Assembly (NCBI RefSeq): GCF_029784135.1
Contig: NC_073745.1
Location: 45,801,521-45,865,520 of the forward strand
Source: Toxorhynchites rutilus septentrionalis
Taxonomy: Eukaryota; Arthropoda; Insecta; Diptera; Culicidae
DNA: 64,000 nucleotides
Direction: 5' to 3'
The notes beneath the pieces were generated by a model. That model had not been told where the DNA came from. It saw only the letters and a program-made list of their open reading frames with translations, and did not search any database. Below are positions 1 to 11,130 of the stretch, one piece after another. Both the position numbers and the translations under genes were made by a program. Each line of letters starts with the position of its first letter. Position 1 is the stretch's first letter.

Positions 1-1680
1 TGGCCACGGCCATCGTTCGGTCGGTCGTGATGATACTCCCCGGGAAGATTCAGGAGGAGAACCCTCGGATCGTGGCGAACTCCAGCAGACAATGGAGCTG
101 TCCGTTGTCTCGAAACGCTGTGCGGTGCATTATTAGCCTATTCAAATGGACACTAGCTGCCTGGCTGTGGGTTATCCCCAACCTCACCCTTCTTTCCACG
201 ACGGTCATCCGCTGCGATGGAGTTATAAAGAGATCGAACGGGTGCGATAACGGAACCAAGTTTGACTCTTTGTTCCAACTGAGCAAAAAAAAATCGCAAT
301 GATTCATACGATGGAGAGCAATATTCGAAATATAACGTTAATCTTAATTCTTCTGATTTACGGTGCTGATTCGCATATTAATTATAACCCGACTTATAAA
401 AAACAAGTTCTCTCTCTGATTCTGACCCTATCTCGAACAATAATTATTTCGCCCAAGCATTCACTGCTTCACAACGGTCGCATCCATTCGAACAATGAAG
501 TATGCTAAAGCTCCTCCACTTGTGTAAGGTCGGACACCCAGTCCTTTCTCCCGTGACGCCATCCCATCCACCCGATTCAACAGGACTCCCATCTTCTCAA
601 AAGCGGTACCAGCTGTTTAATATGTTTGTGCTCCATCAGAACGGGAGCGGAAAACCGGAGGGAAAAAAAGACCTGCCAGTCACTCGGTTCCACGACTCGC
701 CGGGGAATGAACCTTCGACGGGATGTTTTCCTTCGCCATTTTTCAAATAACGTATTGGCGGATTCGTGGACGTTTCTGGCATAGCGCCGAGGGTTTTTTT
801 TTCGGTCTCCCAGACCGAGACCTGAGCATACCGCTGAGGTGGTGTTATTACGTTTTGAAGCGGCAGCGGCAGACGAGACACCCTCAGTCATAAAATATCA
901 CACATGATGAAAAACCATCGCGTTCTTGCTCGCTGCCGAAGTGAACCTTTCCATCCAATCCGAAATTTGCCGTTCGCAGGAGACAGACAATTGCGACGGT
1001 AGTGAAATGTGTGCAGTAACAGAAAATATTGGTTTTGCGAATGTTCCTCCGATGGATCGAGACGACTTTTGTCTGCTATTTTTATTGAGAGTGGAAGCCC
1101 AAAGGGTTTTGTTTGCCCGGATATCCAGTAGATTTAATATGTTTGCCCAAATCACGGCAGAAGCAGTAAACGTTATTCTTTTCTCCAATTCAGAAGCATA
1201 AAAGATTGAAATTATTCGAACCGACCGACGAAACGCATCATGATCATGAACGGCACACAACTGGAAGATTTCGAGGAGATAACTTTACAAACAGACTGAA
1301 GTTTAATAGGAGATCCCCCACCCATCCTCGTCGGGACCCTTTCGCAACCATCAGTTACCAGAACCATTGTTCGAACTTTCGAAAAGTAGTTGGATTTCCT
1401 CGAGGAAGGAAAATCTTTGCTCCCCGAAAATGTTACACGCCAACAAAGCACATCACTAACGAGCTCCCATCAGAAGTTTCGGAGTTATATTCCATCCCCT
1501 GACCTCTTGGTAAATCTCGTGTAGATATGCGTCCATCTGTGCCAGAATAAATGTTTATGCTGTGCACACAGGAGGACAGTAGTTTTGCAGGGTATCGGAA
1601 TTTTTCCCCGTTGTGTAATGTATGCAGCCAGAGTCGGACTTCAGCTGCCGCAGTTATTGTTTGCAACGCTTCCTAATCAC
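1..1680. other. Unclassified non-coding stretch with one signal-peptide-like short ORF
   Basis: No conserved protein, RNA or clear repeat was recognised here. Base composition is more balanced than in the flanking AT-rich DNA. One short plus-strand ORF (299-508) has an internal Met at 311 followed by a charged start and a run of Leu/Ile ending near Ala-Asp-Ser-His, which resembles a secretion signal. Because an env-like remnant lies downstream on the same strand, it could be the detached start of that gene, but nothing connects the two and chance is equally possible. Confidence 0.35.
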
Positions 1681-1685
1681 AAAGG

Positions 1686-2640
1686 TAAATGGGTTTACCG
1701 GAGATTAAATTTGATTACTTGCAATCGATCAGTACGTATGTTAGTTAAAACACTGCCAGTTTATTATCGAAACTCAGTATATATATTTAATATTCCCAGG
1801 GATAAAAGAAAATATTATGACATTAATTCACCTCGAAAATAATATTATGATTATGAACGAAGGATCGAAAAACGGTTTTATAATAAATGAAAACGATTTT
1901 GCAGGTTGTCGAAATTTAGGAAAGATCAAATTATGTGAAATAAATGAGGTACAGGAAAATTCAATAATCAGCGAACACTGTCTTGCTCAATTTTTTTTAA
2001 AAAACATCTCAAAAGGGTGCGAAATCAGAGTATTAAAAAATTCACACGAGATTTAGTTAAGTACAATGACACGCAATGTGTGGATGTATATAACGCCACA
2101 ACAAATTAAATTAAATATATCTTATGGTTTGAATACCACTGTCGTTAATATTTTGGGATCAGGAGCGATCAAATTGACCGCAAACATGAAGATAGCGACT
2201 AAAAAAGTCGTGATCTATTACTTTCACGAAGAATTCGACGAGGAACATTGATTGCACATGAAATGAAACTAGATTTCATCAATGTCACTATAAATAAACA
2301 CGAAATCAGCAATGTTCCGGTACTAAATAACAGTGTCAAAGCTCTTCAATTTATCAGTAAAAAGAAATTGTTCGATAATGGAATAGACGTTAACGACATA
2401 AAAAGTCAAAAAACAATATTAGGAAATATAGTTTATGCGCCATTGGAAAAACCATGATTTACATTTTCTACCATAGCAACTATAGGGGGTGTTCTGGGAA
2501 TCTTTTTCTGTTGCTTTAAAGGGGAAATTTCATGTTGCGCAAGGAAATTGGATTTCACTAATACAAAAAGGACAAAGACTCACTATGTCAGACAAGCCAA
2601 TAAACACAGGAAGAAATACAAATACAATTAAGTAAAATAA
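1686..2640 (+). pseudogene. Degenerate errantivirus-type envelope gene remnant (gypsy-group LTR retrotransposon)
   Basis: Several plus-strand reading frames continue one another through frameshifts and stops. The readable blocks are 1817-2056 (a Cys-spaced block with CRNLGKIKLCEI and a later EHC), 2066-2251 (VWMYITPQQIKL, then GSGAIKLTANMKI) and 2248-2457, followed by a hydrophobic segment near 2460-2520 (IGGVLGIFFCCF) and a basic tail ending near 2634. The order of Cys-rich ectodomain, a WxYxTP-like block, a GSG turn and a membrane segment with Cys-rich tail resembles env of insect errantiviruses, related to baculovirus F proteins. The family assignment is by pattern only. No gag, pol or LTR was recognised beside it, so this is a dead fragment. 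Confidence 0.4.
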
Positions 2641-2649
2641 ATGAAAAAA

Positions 2650-3097
2650 TGAGAAAATAAATACAAAGATAGAAAAGAGATATCATAACGACAATATTGA
2701 TGAAAACAAAGAAATTGTGAACAGAAGAAACAAATCCGACCCGAAAATCGAGACGGGCAAAGAAGATATAGAGGAAGCTAAACTGGAATTAGAGATTAAA
2801 CCCGAAATTACCACAACAAATGAAAAAAAAAGAAATGAAAGTAAAATGTACTAAATGGTATGGTAATAGGGCAAGAATATATTAAGGACTCATAATATGT
2901 ATAAATAACAATAACAGATCGTAGAACCGTATTATCTACAGCTAATTTATAACAATTAACACCAATACGGTATTTTGAAACATTAGTGTATTTAAATACA
3001 TAACGTCTTTGAATGAACCGAAGAGCTGGAAAACTAGAATAGCTTGTCTATTTATGTCATGGTAACAACGGCTCATGGATGTCGTAACTGAAAAAGG

Positions 3098-3170
<73 letters not shown>

Positions 3171-3383
3171 AAAGATTATAAGAGTTATGAGAACGAGAAA
3201 CATACAAAGCTAATGAAAAGAAATGAAGAACTATTGTATTACCAGGAAAACAATAACGACAGAAAAAGAAATAGAAAAATGAAAAATGTGGATAAAACAA
3301 TATAAATAATGAAGGGTATAGTTACAAACGGATAGTAGGGAAAAAGAAATCCATTATTTTCCCGATAGAAGGCTGTAGTGATC
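2650..3383. other. AT-rich sequence without recognised genes, containing a TA microsatellite
   Basis: The stretch is purine- and AT-rich. The short Lys/Glu-rich frames in it look like products of composition. Apart from the TA tract at 3099-3167 nothing is recognised. Confidence 0.5.
3099..3167. repeat. (TA)n microsatellite
   Basis: About 34 uninterrupted TA units. The Tyr-Ile reading frames on both strands are artefacts of the repeat. Confidence 0.95.
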
Positions 3384-4290
3384 GATATTTCGCGTAATAT
3401 CGATCATACAATTTCAACTTTATACTCGTTTGCTGTTTTTTGTTTGTTCCATTCAGTTGTGAGTTACAGTGTGTTGACAATGGATGTCAACAAAGAGAAT
3501 ATTCGATACATTTCAAACTTTTTCTGTAATAAAGGCGAAAATGTTTGCCAAGTTCCACTGAAATTGTGAATTGAGTTTATGGTTCTAATATTGATATAAT
3601 CACAGAAATAATCGGAGTTGGCCGTTAGTATTCGTAGCATCGCCCAGGAGCTAAATATCGACCATGATAAAGTTTTATACCATTTGTGCAAAGCCGGATT
3701 TAAAATAGCTCGAAGTGCCACACCAATTAACACAAAAAAAAAACACGATTGACCAAATTTTCATCTGCGAATCCCTGGCCAAACGGTCCATTTCTTGAAC
3801 GTTACTGGTTACTGGCGATGAAAAATGGGTCACATACGACAATGTTGTGCGAAAATGATTGTGGTCAAAGCGTGGTGAAGCATCTAAAACGGTGACCGAA
3901 CCAGGACTAACGTCCAGGATGGTTCTACTGTGTATTTCGTAGACTTGAAATAAATCTTTTATTATGCTTTACTTCCGTAAGGCCGAACATTGAGATCAGA
4001 TCTCTGCTGTCAACAACAGGACCCTTTGAAGCTAGCGATTGATCAGAAGCGGTCATAATTGGCCTGCAGAATAGGTGTTGTGTCTCATCAGGAAAACGCC
4101 ACACACGTATGTAGTTATTCGACAGAAACTTCGGAAGCTTCATTGGGAAGTTTTAATGCATCCACCATATAGTCCGTAACAAGCAATTGCCACCTTTTTC
4201 TCGCATGGGAAAACTTCCTGGGTAATAAGAAATTAGGATCAAGGAAGCCCATCTTTCGATGTATGGGAGACCTTTTGGAAACATAAGGGG
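3384..4290 (+). pseudogene. Mariner (Tc1/mariner superfamily) transposase pseudogene
   Basis: A mariner transposase can be followed from the start Met at 3481 (MDVNKENIRYIS) through several frames. The block TGDEKWVTYDN at about 3811-3840 holds the first catalytic Asp, followed by KRGEASKTV and PGLTSRMVLLCI up to about 3940. The decayed middle reads near 3945-4055. VSHQENATHT at about 4080-4110 corresponds to the usual FHQDNARPH, with the second Asp changed to Glu. MHPPYSP followed by a stop is at about 4155-4175. The stops and frameshifts and the missing third Asp make it inactive. Terminal inverted repeats were not delimited. A second fragment of the same PPYSP region lies at 8538-8610. Confidence 0.85.
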
Positions 4291-5595
4291 GTTTTTGATA
4301 TCTTTTTTTTTAGAATTTAAAAAAAAATATTTTCGAGAAAAATGAATTTTAGTTTTTAAAATACAGGTCGGACTGGTTATCCGGATTAATGATTTTTATT
4401 TCACTAAGGATAATCGAATCACAAAAAAAAGAATTTTCTCTCGGTAAACGTAATATAATTATGATTTGTACTTATTTGTTGAACGATTTGATCTAGCTTA
4501 GACCCCTTTGTATGTTTGTAACTTTGTAATTTTGTAACTTTGTCTGTAGTGCTGTACCACATTAATAGAATTATAACCACCTTAATGATGACCGTTTGAT
4601 CTGAAATTTGGAACACATCTTTATCTCTGGTGTCATTATGAAACTGCGTTTTCCATGATCTTCAAAATCCATGATAGCGGCCGGTACCAAATGGTGGATT
4701 ACATATTTTCTCAGAGCCCCATCAATATGTAGGGGCGGTGGGGGTAACGGACATGTTAAGAAGAACTTCAATTATATCTTTGGAGACCCATTTTCCCCAA
4801 AACTTTGATGCAGTTTCTTGCAATTCAATATACTGTTTTTCTACCAAATTGGTCAAATATTTTACATAAAAGTGTTTTTCAATGTTTTTTACTGAAATTA
4901 AAACAGACCGAAAAGTGCAACATTTTTTTCGATGCGGGTAATATGGACAGGTTTGTAATATATGAAGCATAGAGGTTAATCGATCGCGAGAGGAATAATT
5001 TTATTCAACTAAGGTCTGAACTCATCACGAATGTACGTTAAGTGATGAAAAAATCGAATTAATCCACCTATAAGTGGTATCGTGCTTTTGAGTAGTATAA
5101 ACGGACATACCCTCAACTATTTTGCTTTTGGTTCCAGTCAGCTTCTACACAGTCCACATTTGCCGATTAGATTTTCATTTATAGACGCAGGCCATTCTTT
5201 AGAAATAGATTACACAGACTTTTCACAGTCCATTTCACTCCCACTGGCAACTGTCCGTTTTACCCCACCAGTACATTTATTTCAATAATTAAAATTTTCC
5301 ACTCAAAAATGAATTTACTTTTCCGTACATACCTAATATCGCTTCTCTGTAAACTTACAAACCGTAGTATAACCATCAGCGAAATGAATTTTGATATGAA
5401 ACCACTCAAAGTGCTTAATATCGAAGCAGCTAAAATTACATCCACACGAGGAATCATGTCTGGTTTTCGATATTTGTTTCCTTTTTCCACTTTTGATCAG
5501 TATTCATTGCCGGAGGGTGGCTTACATATTATAGGATAACATGTAGAAGGTGTTCTCATTAACATAAATCTGAAATTCAAAATGTAACTATACAA
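4291..5595. other. AT-rich repeat-derived sequence, no gene recognised
   Basis: At 4363-4385 is a relic end (ACAGGTCGGACTGGTTATC) like the TIR of the pogo-like MITE at 29962-30405. Around 4575-4740 is a segment related to the foldback at 7371-8310 (words such as GATCTGAAATTTGGAA and CCATGATCTTCAAAA). The 60-80 codon frames in this stretch match nothing known to me. Confidence 0.45.
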
Positions 5596-5605
5596 ATCAA
5601 CCACC

Positions 5606-6098
5606 AGGGGGTCTCCGTAGCCACATTGGTTGCGCGTTCGCTTAGTAAGCGATCGATCGTGAGTTCAAAACTCAGGGCCCCCATTGACCATCTTTGTGTT
5701 GTTACAGAATAACTACGTCCACGCAACAATCATCAGCGATGGAGATCGATCCATGGTCGAAATAAGATCGGTTCATCCATACAACTGCTCTGCTCTGCAA
5801 GACATATCGGGCTGCTTTTCTGTAAATAACTCAACAATGATCAATCAACTGTCTTCGCTGTCCGGTCTAATTAGATAATGGAAGAACAGAAGTAAAACTC
5901 TGACACCTAAATGGCTACTGTGTAAATATCTACCATATGCAATGGTATAGAATGGAATACTCTAACGCCGAAAAATGGCAACTGTGTAGTGTGCTAATTA
6001 TAGATATGATAAATATGTGACATGTACACGATTAAAATTCGGCTCTATTACAGCTAAAATGCTAATGAGCCTAAAATAAACAAAAAGGATAAAAAAAA
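5606..6098 (+). mobile_element. tRNA-derived SINE, family A, full-length copy with target-site duplication
   Basis: The head at 5607-5682 folds like a tRNA: a GGGGGTC/GGCCCCC acceptor stem, box A-like TAGCCACATTGG, an anticodon arm around TCGCTTAGTAAGCGA and a T arm with box B-like GAGTTCAAAACTC. The body follows, then a 3' tail with the stem GGCTC..GAGCC, AAAATAAAC and GGAT plus poly(A). The 10-bp direct repeats ATCAACCACC at 5596-5605 and 6099-6108 mark the insertion. Truncated copies are at 44294-44529 and 55424-55561. At about 490 bp it is long for a SINE. It is non-coding and would depend on a LINE for movement. Confidence 0.85.
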
Positions 6099-6220
6099 AT
6101 CAACCACCTGTCCATATTACCCCACTGTCCGTATTATCCGCGGTTCCCCTATATGAAATAGCAGATCATGGAAAAATCAAAATCCAAATGGTCGCAGTCC
6201 CCAAATAACTAATTACTATT

Positions 6221-6236
6221 GACGTAGGACTACGTC
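6221..6236. repeat. Dispersed palindromic repeat-end motif GACGTAGGACTACGTC
   Basis: A 16-bp near-perfect palindrome that recurs whole or as a half-site near 7295, 18376, 32410, 33252, 40751 and 51458. It probably marks the ends of a repeat family whose bodies I could not delimit. Confidence 0.6.
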
Positions 6237-6501
6237 TAACCGGAAGATATAGGGGGTGAAATGGAAATCTAGGCACTGAACAAGTAGGAAAAAATGCAAG
6301 ATTGAAAGTACAGTAATTTACACTTATCTCGACATTTAGCTAATTGGACGGACCTGTAATGCGACATATTTAGTTGGACATTTTTGTAAACATAGAGTTC
6401 GGGGTCCAAATTATGACCCCACATTGAAAGTCGACACTGTACCACTGTCATCGCAAATGTTCAATTACAGGTTAAAATTACCGATACTGAGTGGTGGTAA
6501 T

Positions 6502-6648
6502 GCGTCGTGCCATTGAATGTAATTTACTGTAAAATATGTCACAAGCTGGATGGGAAGAAATTTTCCAACTGTGAAAGCTGTGGCGAGTGGCAAATGCAAT
6601 CGTTAAACAGAAAGGTTTAGCCGAACAAGATGGGGATATCGAATGATA
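6502..6648 (+). repeat. Direct duplicate copy 1 in the histone-derived segment
   Basis: About 150 bp that recur nearly unchanged at 6985-7135, sharing the core TGTCACAAGCTGGATGGGAA and the end CGAACAAGATGGG. It encodes no recognised protein. Its partner lies between the H2A relic and a histone stem-loop, so it may come from a histone gene's 3' region. Confidence 0.75.
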
Positions 6649-6686
6649 ACAAAACAATAAACTCTTTAGATTGAAGATAATTTTGT

Positions 6687-6702
6687 GATCCTGAAAAGGA
6701 CC
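6687..6702 (-). terminator. Histone-type mRNA 3' stem-loop (minus-strand sense)
   Basis: Read on the minus strand the sequence is GGTCCTTTTCAGGATC: a 6-bp stem (one G-U pair) with a TTTC loop, preceded by A-rich sequence and followed by ACAAAA. This matches the metazoan replication-dependent histone 3' end. No intact histone gene lies upstream in that orientation, so it is probably a relic. Confidence 0.65.
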
Positions 6703-6778
6703 CTTTTTAGCCTGCATGTGAATCCAACGAGCGAACAAATCGTAATGAATGTATTTTTTTGCCATTGCTCCCTTTTCC

Positions 6779-6912
6779 GCAAGGGTAACTAGGCCGAACG
6801 GATTGGTGCCGGAGCATCAGTATACCTAACAGCGATTATAGAGTTTCGGCCGTCGGAGTGCTCGAGTTGGCTTGCAAAGCTACTCACGACAATCAGAAAA
6901 CCCGCATCAAGA
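6779..6912 (+). pseudogene. Histone H2A pseudogene fragment
   Basis: The nucleotide sequence follows the core of canonical H2A, from the RKGNYAERVGAGAPVYL region into the segment that normally reads VLELAGNAARDNKKTRI, roughly residues 35-83 of about 125. It has a stop at the Tyr codon after GGTAAC, a small indel before VLELA, and several substitutions (for example THDNQKTRI). The region upstream to about 6705 may hold a more decayed piece of the same gene. The C-terminal third is unrecognisable, yet a histone-type stem-loop lies about 235 bp downstream on the same strand (7148-7163). It is canonical H2A-like rather than H2A.V, and clearly not functional. Confidence 0.75.
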
Positions 6913-6984
6913 ACAGAGCAGCTTCGGTTCGGCGCTCATCAAGGCAACAATTAGTTTCAGTGAGTGGCAAAGTGTTTCTTCGGC

Positions 6985-7135
6985 ACGTCGCATTAAATGT
7001 AATTTACTGAACAACATGTCACAAGCTGGATGGGAAGAAATTTTCCAACTGTGAAAGCTGTGGCGAGTGGCAAACGCAATAGCTAAACAGGAAGGTTTAA
7101 CCGAACAAGATGGGAATATCGAGTGATAACAAAAA
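6985..7135 (+). repeat. Direct duplicate copy 2, between the H2A relic and a histone stem-loop
   Basis: Roughly 90 percent identical by eye to 6502-6648, offset by about 480 bp. It is bounded on the right by the stem-loop at 7148-7163. Confidence 0.75.
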
Positions 7136-7147
7136 CACAACACCAAA

Positions 7148-7163
7148 GGTTCTTTTCAGAACC
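7148..7163 (+). terminator. Histone-type mRNA 3' stem-loop (plus-strand sense)
   Basis: GGTTCTTTTCAGAACC forms a perfect 6-bp stem with a TTTC loop. It is preceded by CACCAAA and followed by ATCAACA, as expected of replication-dependent histone mRNA 3' ends. It lies downstream of the H2A relic in the correct orientation. Confidence 0.75.
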
Positions 7164-7370
7164 ATCAACATATTCATAAAGAGTAAACAGTAAACTAATC
7201 CATTTTTAAGGAAGATAGGTAGGTATTCACGTAGGAGAAGAAAATAAAACAATATATTTAAAATATATATTTAACAAAAGCTGTCCCCTTTGTATAGTCC
7301 TACGTCACTCCGGTTATGTCCCCGACATTACCCACCCGTCTTTTTAAATAGTTTCATTCAGCTTGACCTG

Positions 7371-8310
7371 TTTGTATGTATGTTTGAGTATGAGAAAATT
7401 GATCCCGTTCCTGTTGACTGATTGATCTAAAATTTGGAAGACACCTTCAATTCTACTGCCATTAATAAATTGCGTAATCCATGATCTTGAAATATTAAAT
7501 TTGGCCGCCGTTAAAAAATGGCTGAATGGCTTGACTTGTAGAATACATTACATTATGAACAACATAAATTCGAAAAGGTTGCCGCCACATAAATGGTTGA
7601 CTATGTATTTTCTGTAACTCCCTCAATATAGGTATCAAATGAAATTATTTGACCAATAGAATACATCATGAAAATATTCCGAAGAAAAAAATAAAAAACG
7701 TTAGATTTCCATTATCTACAGTTAGTTGTTGCATCATATACCCCACGATTTTATATTAGTCTTCATTGCCCTAGATTAATGAAGGAACGGATGTGATAAC
7801 TACTAACTGTTACTTGTCTAATTATTTTCTAGCTTTTAGTACATTAAACCGTTTAACTTGAAAAGTTTTTTTACTTGTTTTATTTTCTAGTTTCTAGTGA
7901 ATTATCTGTATCATTAGTATACTTCTCTACAGTAAAACCATTCAATTTTTTTTTTCTAAATTTTTATTTCCTACCTAACTTCCTTCGGAATATTTTGATG
8001 ATATACTGTATTCTATTAGTCAAATCATTTCATTTGATACCAACATTGAGGGGATTGTAAAAAATACATAGTCGACCATTTTGTGGCGGCGACCTTTTCG
8101 AATTTATGTTGTTCATAATGTAGTGTATTCTACAAGCCAAGCCATTCAGCCATTTTTGAGCGGCGGCCAAATTGAATGTTTACGCAGTTTTATAATGGCA
8201 GTAGAATTAAAGGTTGTTTTCTAAATTTCAGATCAATTAGTGTTCAGGAACGGGGTCAAATTTCAATTAATGTGGAACAACCCTACAAACACTCAAACAT
8301 ACATACAAAC
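7371..8310. mobile_element. Foldback-type inverted repeat element
   Basis: The left arm (about 7371-7650) and the right arm (about 8010-8305) are reverse complements over some 280-300 bp. Shared words include TTGGCCGCCG, GGCTGAATGGCTTG, ACATTATGAACAACATAAAT and GGTATCAAATGAAAT. The spacer is about 350 bp and AT-rich. No transposase is visible. Related sequence continues at 8340-8480 and at about 4575-4740. Confidence 0.8.
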
Positions 8311-8537
8311 AAGGGCAAACTGAATGAAACCATTGAAAGGAAATTGTCCATTTGGGAACTGCGGCCATCTTGGATTTGCATTTTTCATAAATAACTGTGT
8401 TTCACTAGTCAATTCCTTTCATTGGATGTCCATATTGATGGGGTTCTAAGAAAATATGTAACCCGCCATTTTGGAATTTGCATTAAAAAAATATTTTGAA
8501 AAAAAAAATTATAAAAGAATTATAAAAAAATGGGCAG

Positions 8538-8610
8538 GTTTAATCCATCCACCATATAGTCCGGACCAAACGATTGCCATTTTTTTCTCGCATGGGTATT
8601 AAGAAAACCG
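8538..8610 (+). pseudogene. Short mariner transposase fragment
   Basis: The sequence around CATCCACCATATAGTCCGGA matches the PPYSPD region of the mariner pseudogene at 4155-4230, including the downstream TTTTTCTCGCATGGG. It is a solitary relic. Confidence 0.7.
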
Positions 8611-9272
8611 GTATTCGCGTATTCTCGAACGTACCGCTCAAAATACATTCAAGGCCCGTTATTTACTACATAAAAATCAACTTGGTATTGAGTTGAGACG
8701 GCGACGTAGCACGTTAAAGGATCCGAAGAAGAAGAAAATATCAGATCGAGATTGTTCAGGTTTATGGGCTAAATCAGAAATGAAATGACAGAAATAACAC
8801 CTGTAAACTATAAAAAAAAACAAATATAATCAATAATTACGAAAACAAAATCCCGAATTTTTTGCAATTATAATATACACTAGTTAGACTAGTTAATTGG
8901 CTACAATTTTATATGTTGATTATTTGAATCGATTCAATAGTCCAAAAGCCATGAATTTTAAAAAAATATTTTTTTGGAAAAAAAGTGAAAAAGTGATTTT
9001 TTGGACCACCCAAAAATGGAAATGGTCACCCTAGCGGAAAAAAAATACGGGTGTAATTGTTTGCGATAAAAAACAAATCTACCACTTTTCACGATACTCT
9101 GAGAACCACTATATCGGTTTGGCATGAAATGACTGATAAATGACTCGAGCTATAGTCAGCAGTGATTTATGAGAGTAAATATGAACAAGGATTTATCAAA
9201 AATCAAATCGATTGTTTTATGATTCAAGATTTTACTATCATTAGGAATTGTGAAAATTGATAAAAATTAAAT
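8611..9272. other. AT-rich repeat-derived sequence
   Basis: No genes were recognised. The part at about 8800-8950 resembles 28740-28890 (ACTATAAAAA followed by AACAAAATC, then CGATTCAATAG-type words). The part at 8990-9110 resembles 41090-41240 (GGACCACC, GGAAATGG, CACCCTA). Confidence 0.4.
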
Positions 9273-11130
9273 CAATGCACAATGGTCCAGGAGATGCATT
9301 TAAGTGGAAATTAGCATTTAGAGCTCGACAGTTATTCTCTAGACAAAAACTAACTGAGACAAAGTTGTTACATATGATAGAGCGCTCATTTTTATTTTAT
9401 CAAAAATAGGATGACCAAAATTTTCGATGAAATAAAAAATATAACTTTCTTATCTTTAGAGATAGAGGCAAATACAGTTCGACAATGTTGTAGTCCCAAT
9501 TATTTAAGACATCTTTGTAAAACAAAGTTTTTCTCTATCTCTTGAAATAACCGATATAGCGCCTTTTTCCTAATTTGCGTTGGAGTCACCATTAAAAAAC
9601 TGTTTTTTTTTTGCTCTAACTTTTATGTTTCAAATTTTACATGCAAACTGTCTTCGATAGACTTTTAGGGCTTACTAATACAAACATTTGTCGATGCAGA
9701 ACTTGTCAATATCTCAGCTTTACTCAAAGTTATTGATATTTCTTCCCAAAAAAACATGCTCTTTTCATTTGTTTGTCATTCTCTCTGGGTCAAACGTAAA
9801 CAATGTTTATTGGCGGCATTTGAAAGAGCATACTTCACTCTACATGATGTGTGATTTTCAGAACTATGTTATTTTTTGTATTTGATTAAATTAAAATTTT
9901 CATGAGTTTTTGAGTAAAAAACCATCAATAACTTTGAGTAGGATTAAAATATAGACAAGTTCTGCATCACAAAATGTTATTATCGATAAGCTCTAAAAGT
10001 CGTACGAAGACAGTTTTGATGTAGAATTTGAAATATAAAAGTTAAAGCAGAAAAACACGTTTTTTCATGGTCACCCTAATGCAACTTAGAAAAAAGCGTT
10101 AAATCGATTATTTTAAAAGATAGAAAAAAGCTTTGTTCTACAAAGTTGTTTAAAATAGCTGGGGCTATAACATCGTTGAACTATGTTTATCTCTATCTAT
10201 AGAGATAAGAAAGTTAGATTTATCATTTCGTCGACAATTTTGGTCACCCTATTTTTGATAACATAAAAATGAGCGCTCTATCTCCCACAAAGTTGCTTTT
10301 AGCGCCTTCTGTATGAGTTGCATTAGGGTAACTATGAAAAAACGGGGTTTTTTACTCTAACTTTTATATTTCAAATTCTACATCAAATTGGTCTTCGTAC
10401 GACTTTTAGAGCTTATCGATACCAACATTTTGCGATGCAGAACTTATCTATATTTTAATCCTACTCAAAGTTATTGATGGTTTTTTACTCAAAAACTCAT
10501 GATTGCAATTTTAATTTACTCAAACACAAAAAATAACATAGTTCTGAAAATCACACATCATGTAGAGTGAAGTATGCTCTTTCAAATGCCGCCAATAAAC
10601 ACTTTGTTTACGTTTGACCCAGAGAGAATAACAAACAAATGAAAGCATGTTTTTTTGGGAAGAAATATCAATAACTTTGAGTAAAGCTGAGATATTGACA
10701 AGTTCTACATCGACAAATGTTTGTATTAGTATGCTCTAAAAGTCTTTCGAAGATAGTTTTCATGTAAAATTTGAAACATAAAAGTTACAGCAAAAAAACA
10801 GTATTTTTTCATGGTGACCCTAACGTAACTTAGAAAAAAGGCGCTATATCGGTTATTTCAAGGGATAGAGAAAAGCTTTGTTCCACAAAGATGTCTTAAA
10901 TAATTGGAGCTACAACATTGTCGAACTATGTTTAGCTCTATCTATAAAGATAAGGAAGTTAGATGTTTTATTTCATCGACAATTTTGGTCACCCTATTTT
11001 TGACAACACAAAAACGAGTGCTCTATCATAAATAACAACTTTGTCTAAGACAGTTTTTGTCTAGAGATTAACTGTCAAGCTCTAAATGCTAATTTCCACT
11101 TAGATGCATCTCCTGGACCATAGTGCATTG
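9273..11130. mobile_element. Large nested foldback (palindrome within palindrome)
   Basis: The outer arms 9273-10085 and 10328-11130 are reverse complements, ending in CAATGCAC at the left and GTGCATTG at the right. Inside the left arm, 9595-9750 pairs with 9915-10085; inside the right arm, 10330-10480 pairs with 10665-10830. The central spacer 10086-10327 is itself a direct repeat of about 10830-11040 and the reverse complement of about 9365-9590. Recurring words are GGTCACCCTA, CTAACTTTTAT and AACTTTGAGTA. No protein is encoded. It could be a foldback element or a repeat expanded by inverted duplication. Confidence 0.85.

Noticed and set aside
3073..3305. Tyr-Ile repeat ORFs here and at 50920-51327
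   Set aside because: They translate TA microsatellites on both strands.
5607..5682. Possible tRNA gene
   Set aside because: The tRNA-like fold continues directly into a repeat body with poly(A) and target-site duplication, so it is a SINE head.
6779..6912. Functional histone H2A gene
   Set aside because: An internal stop, an indel and missing N- and C-terminal parts exclude function.
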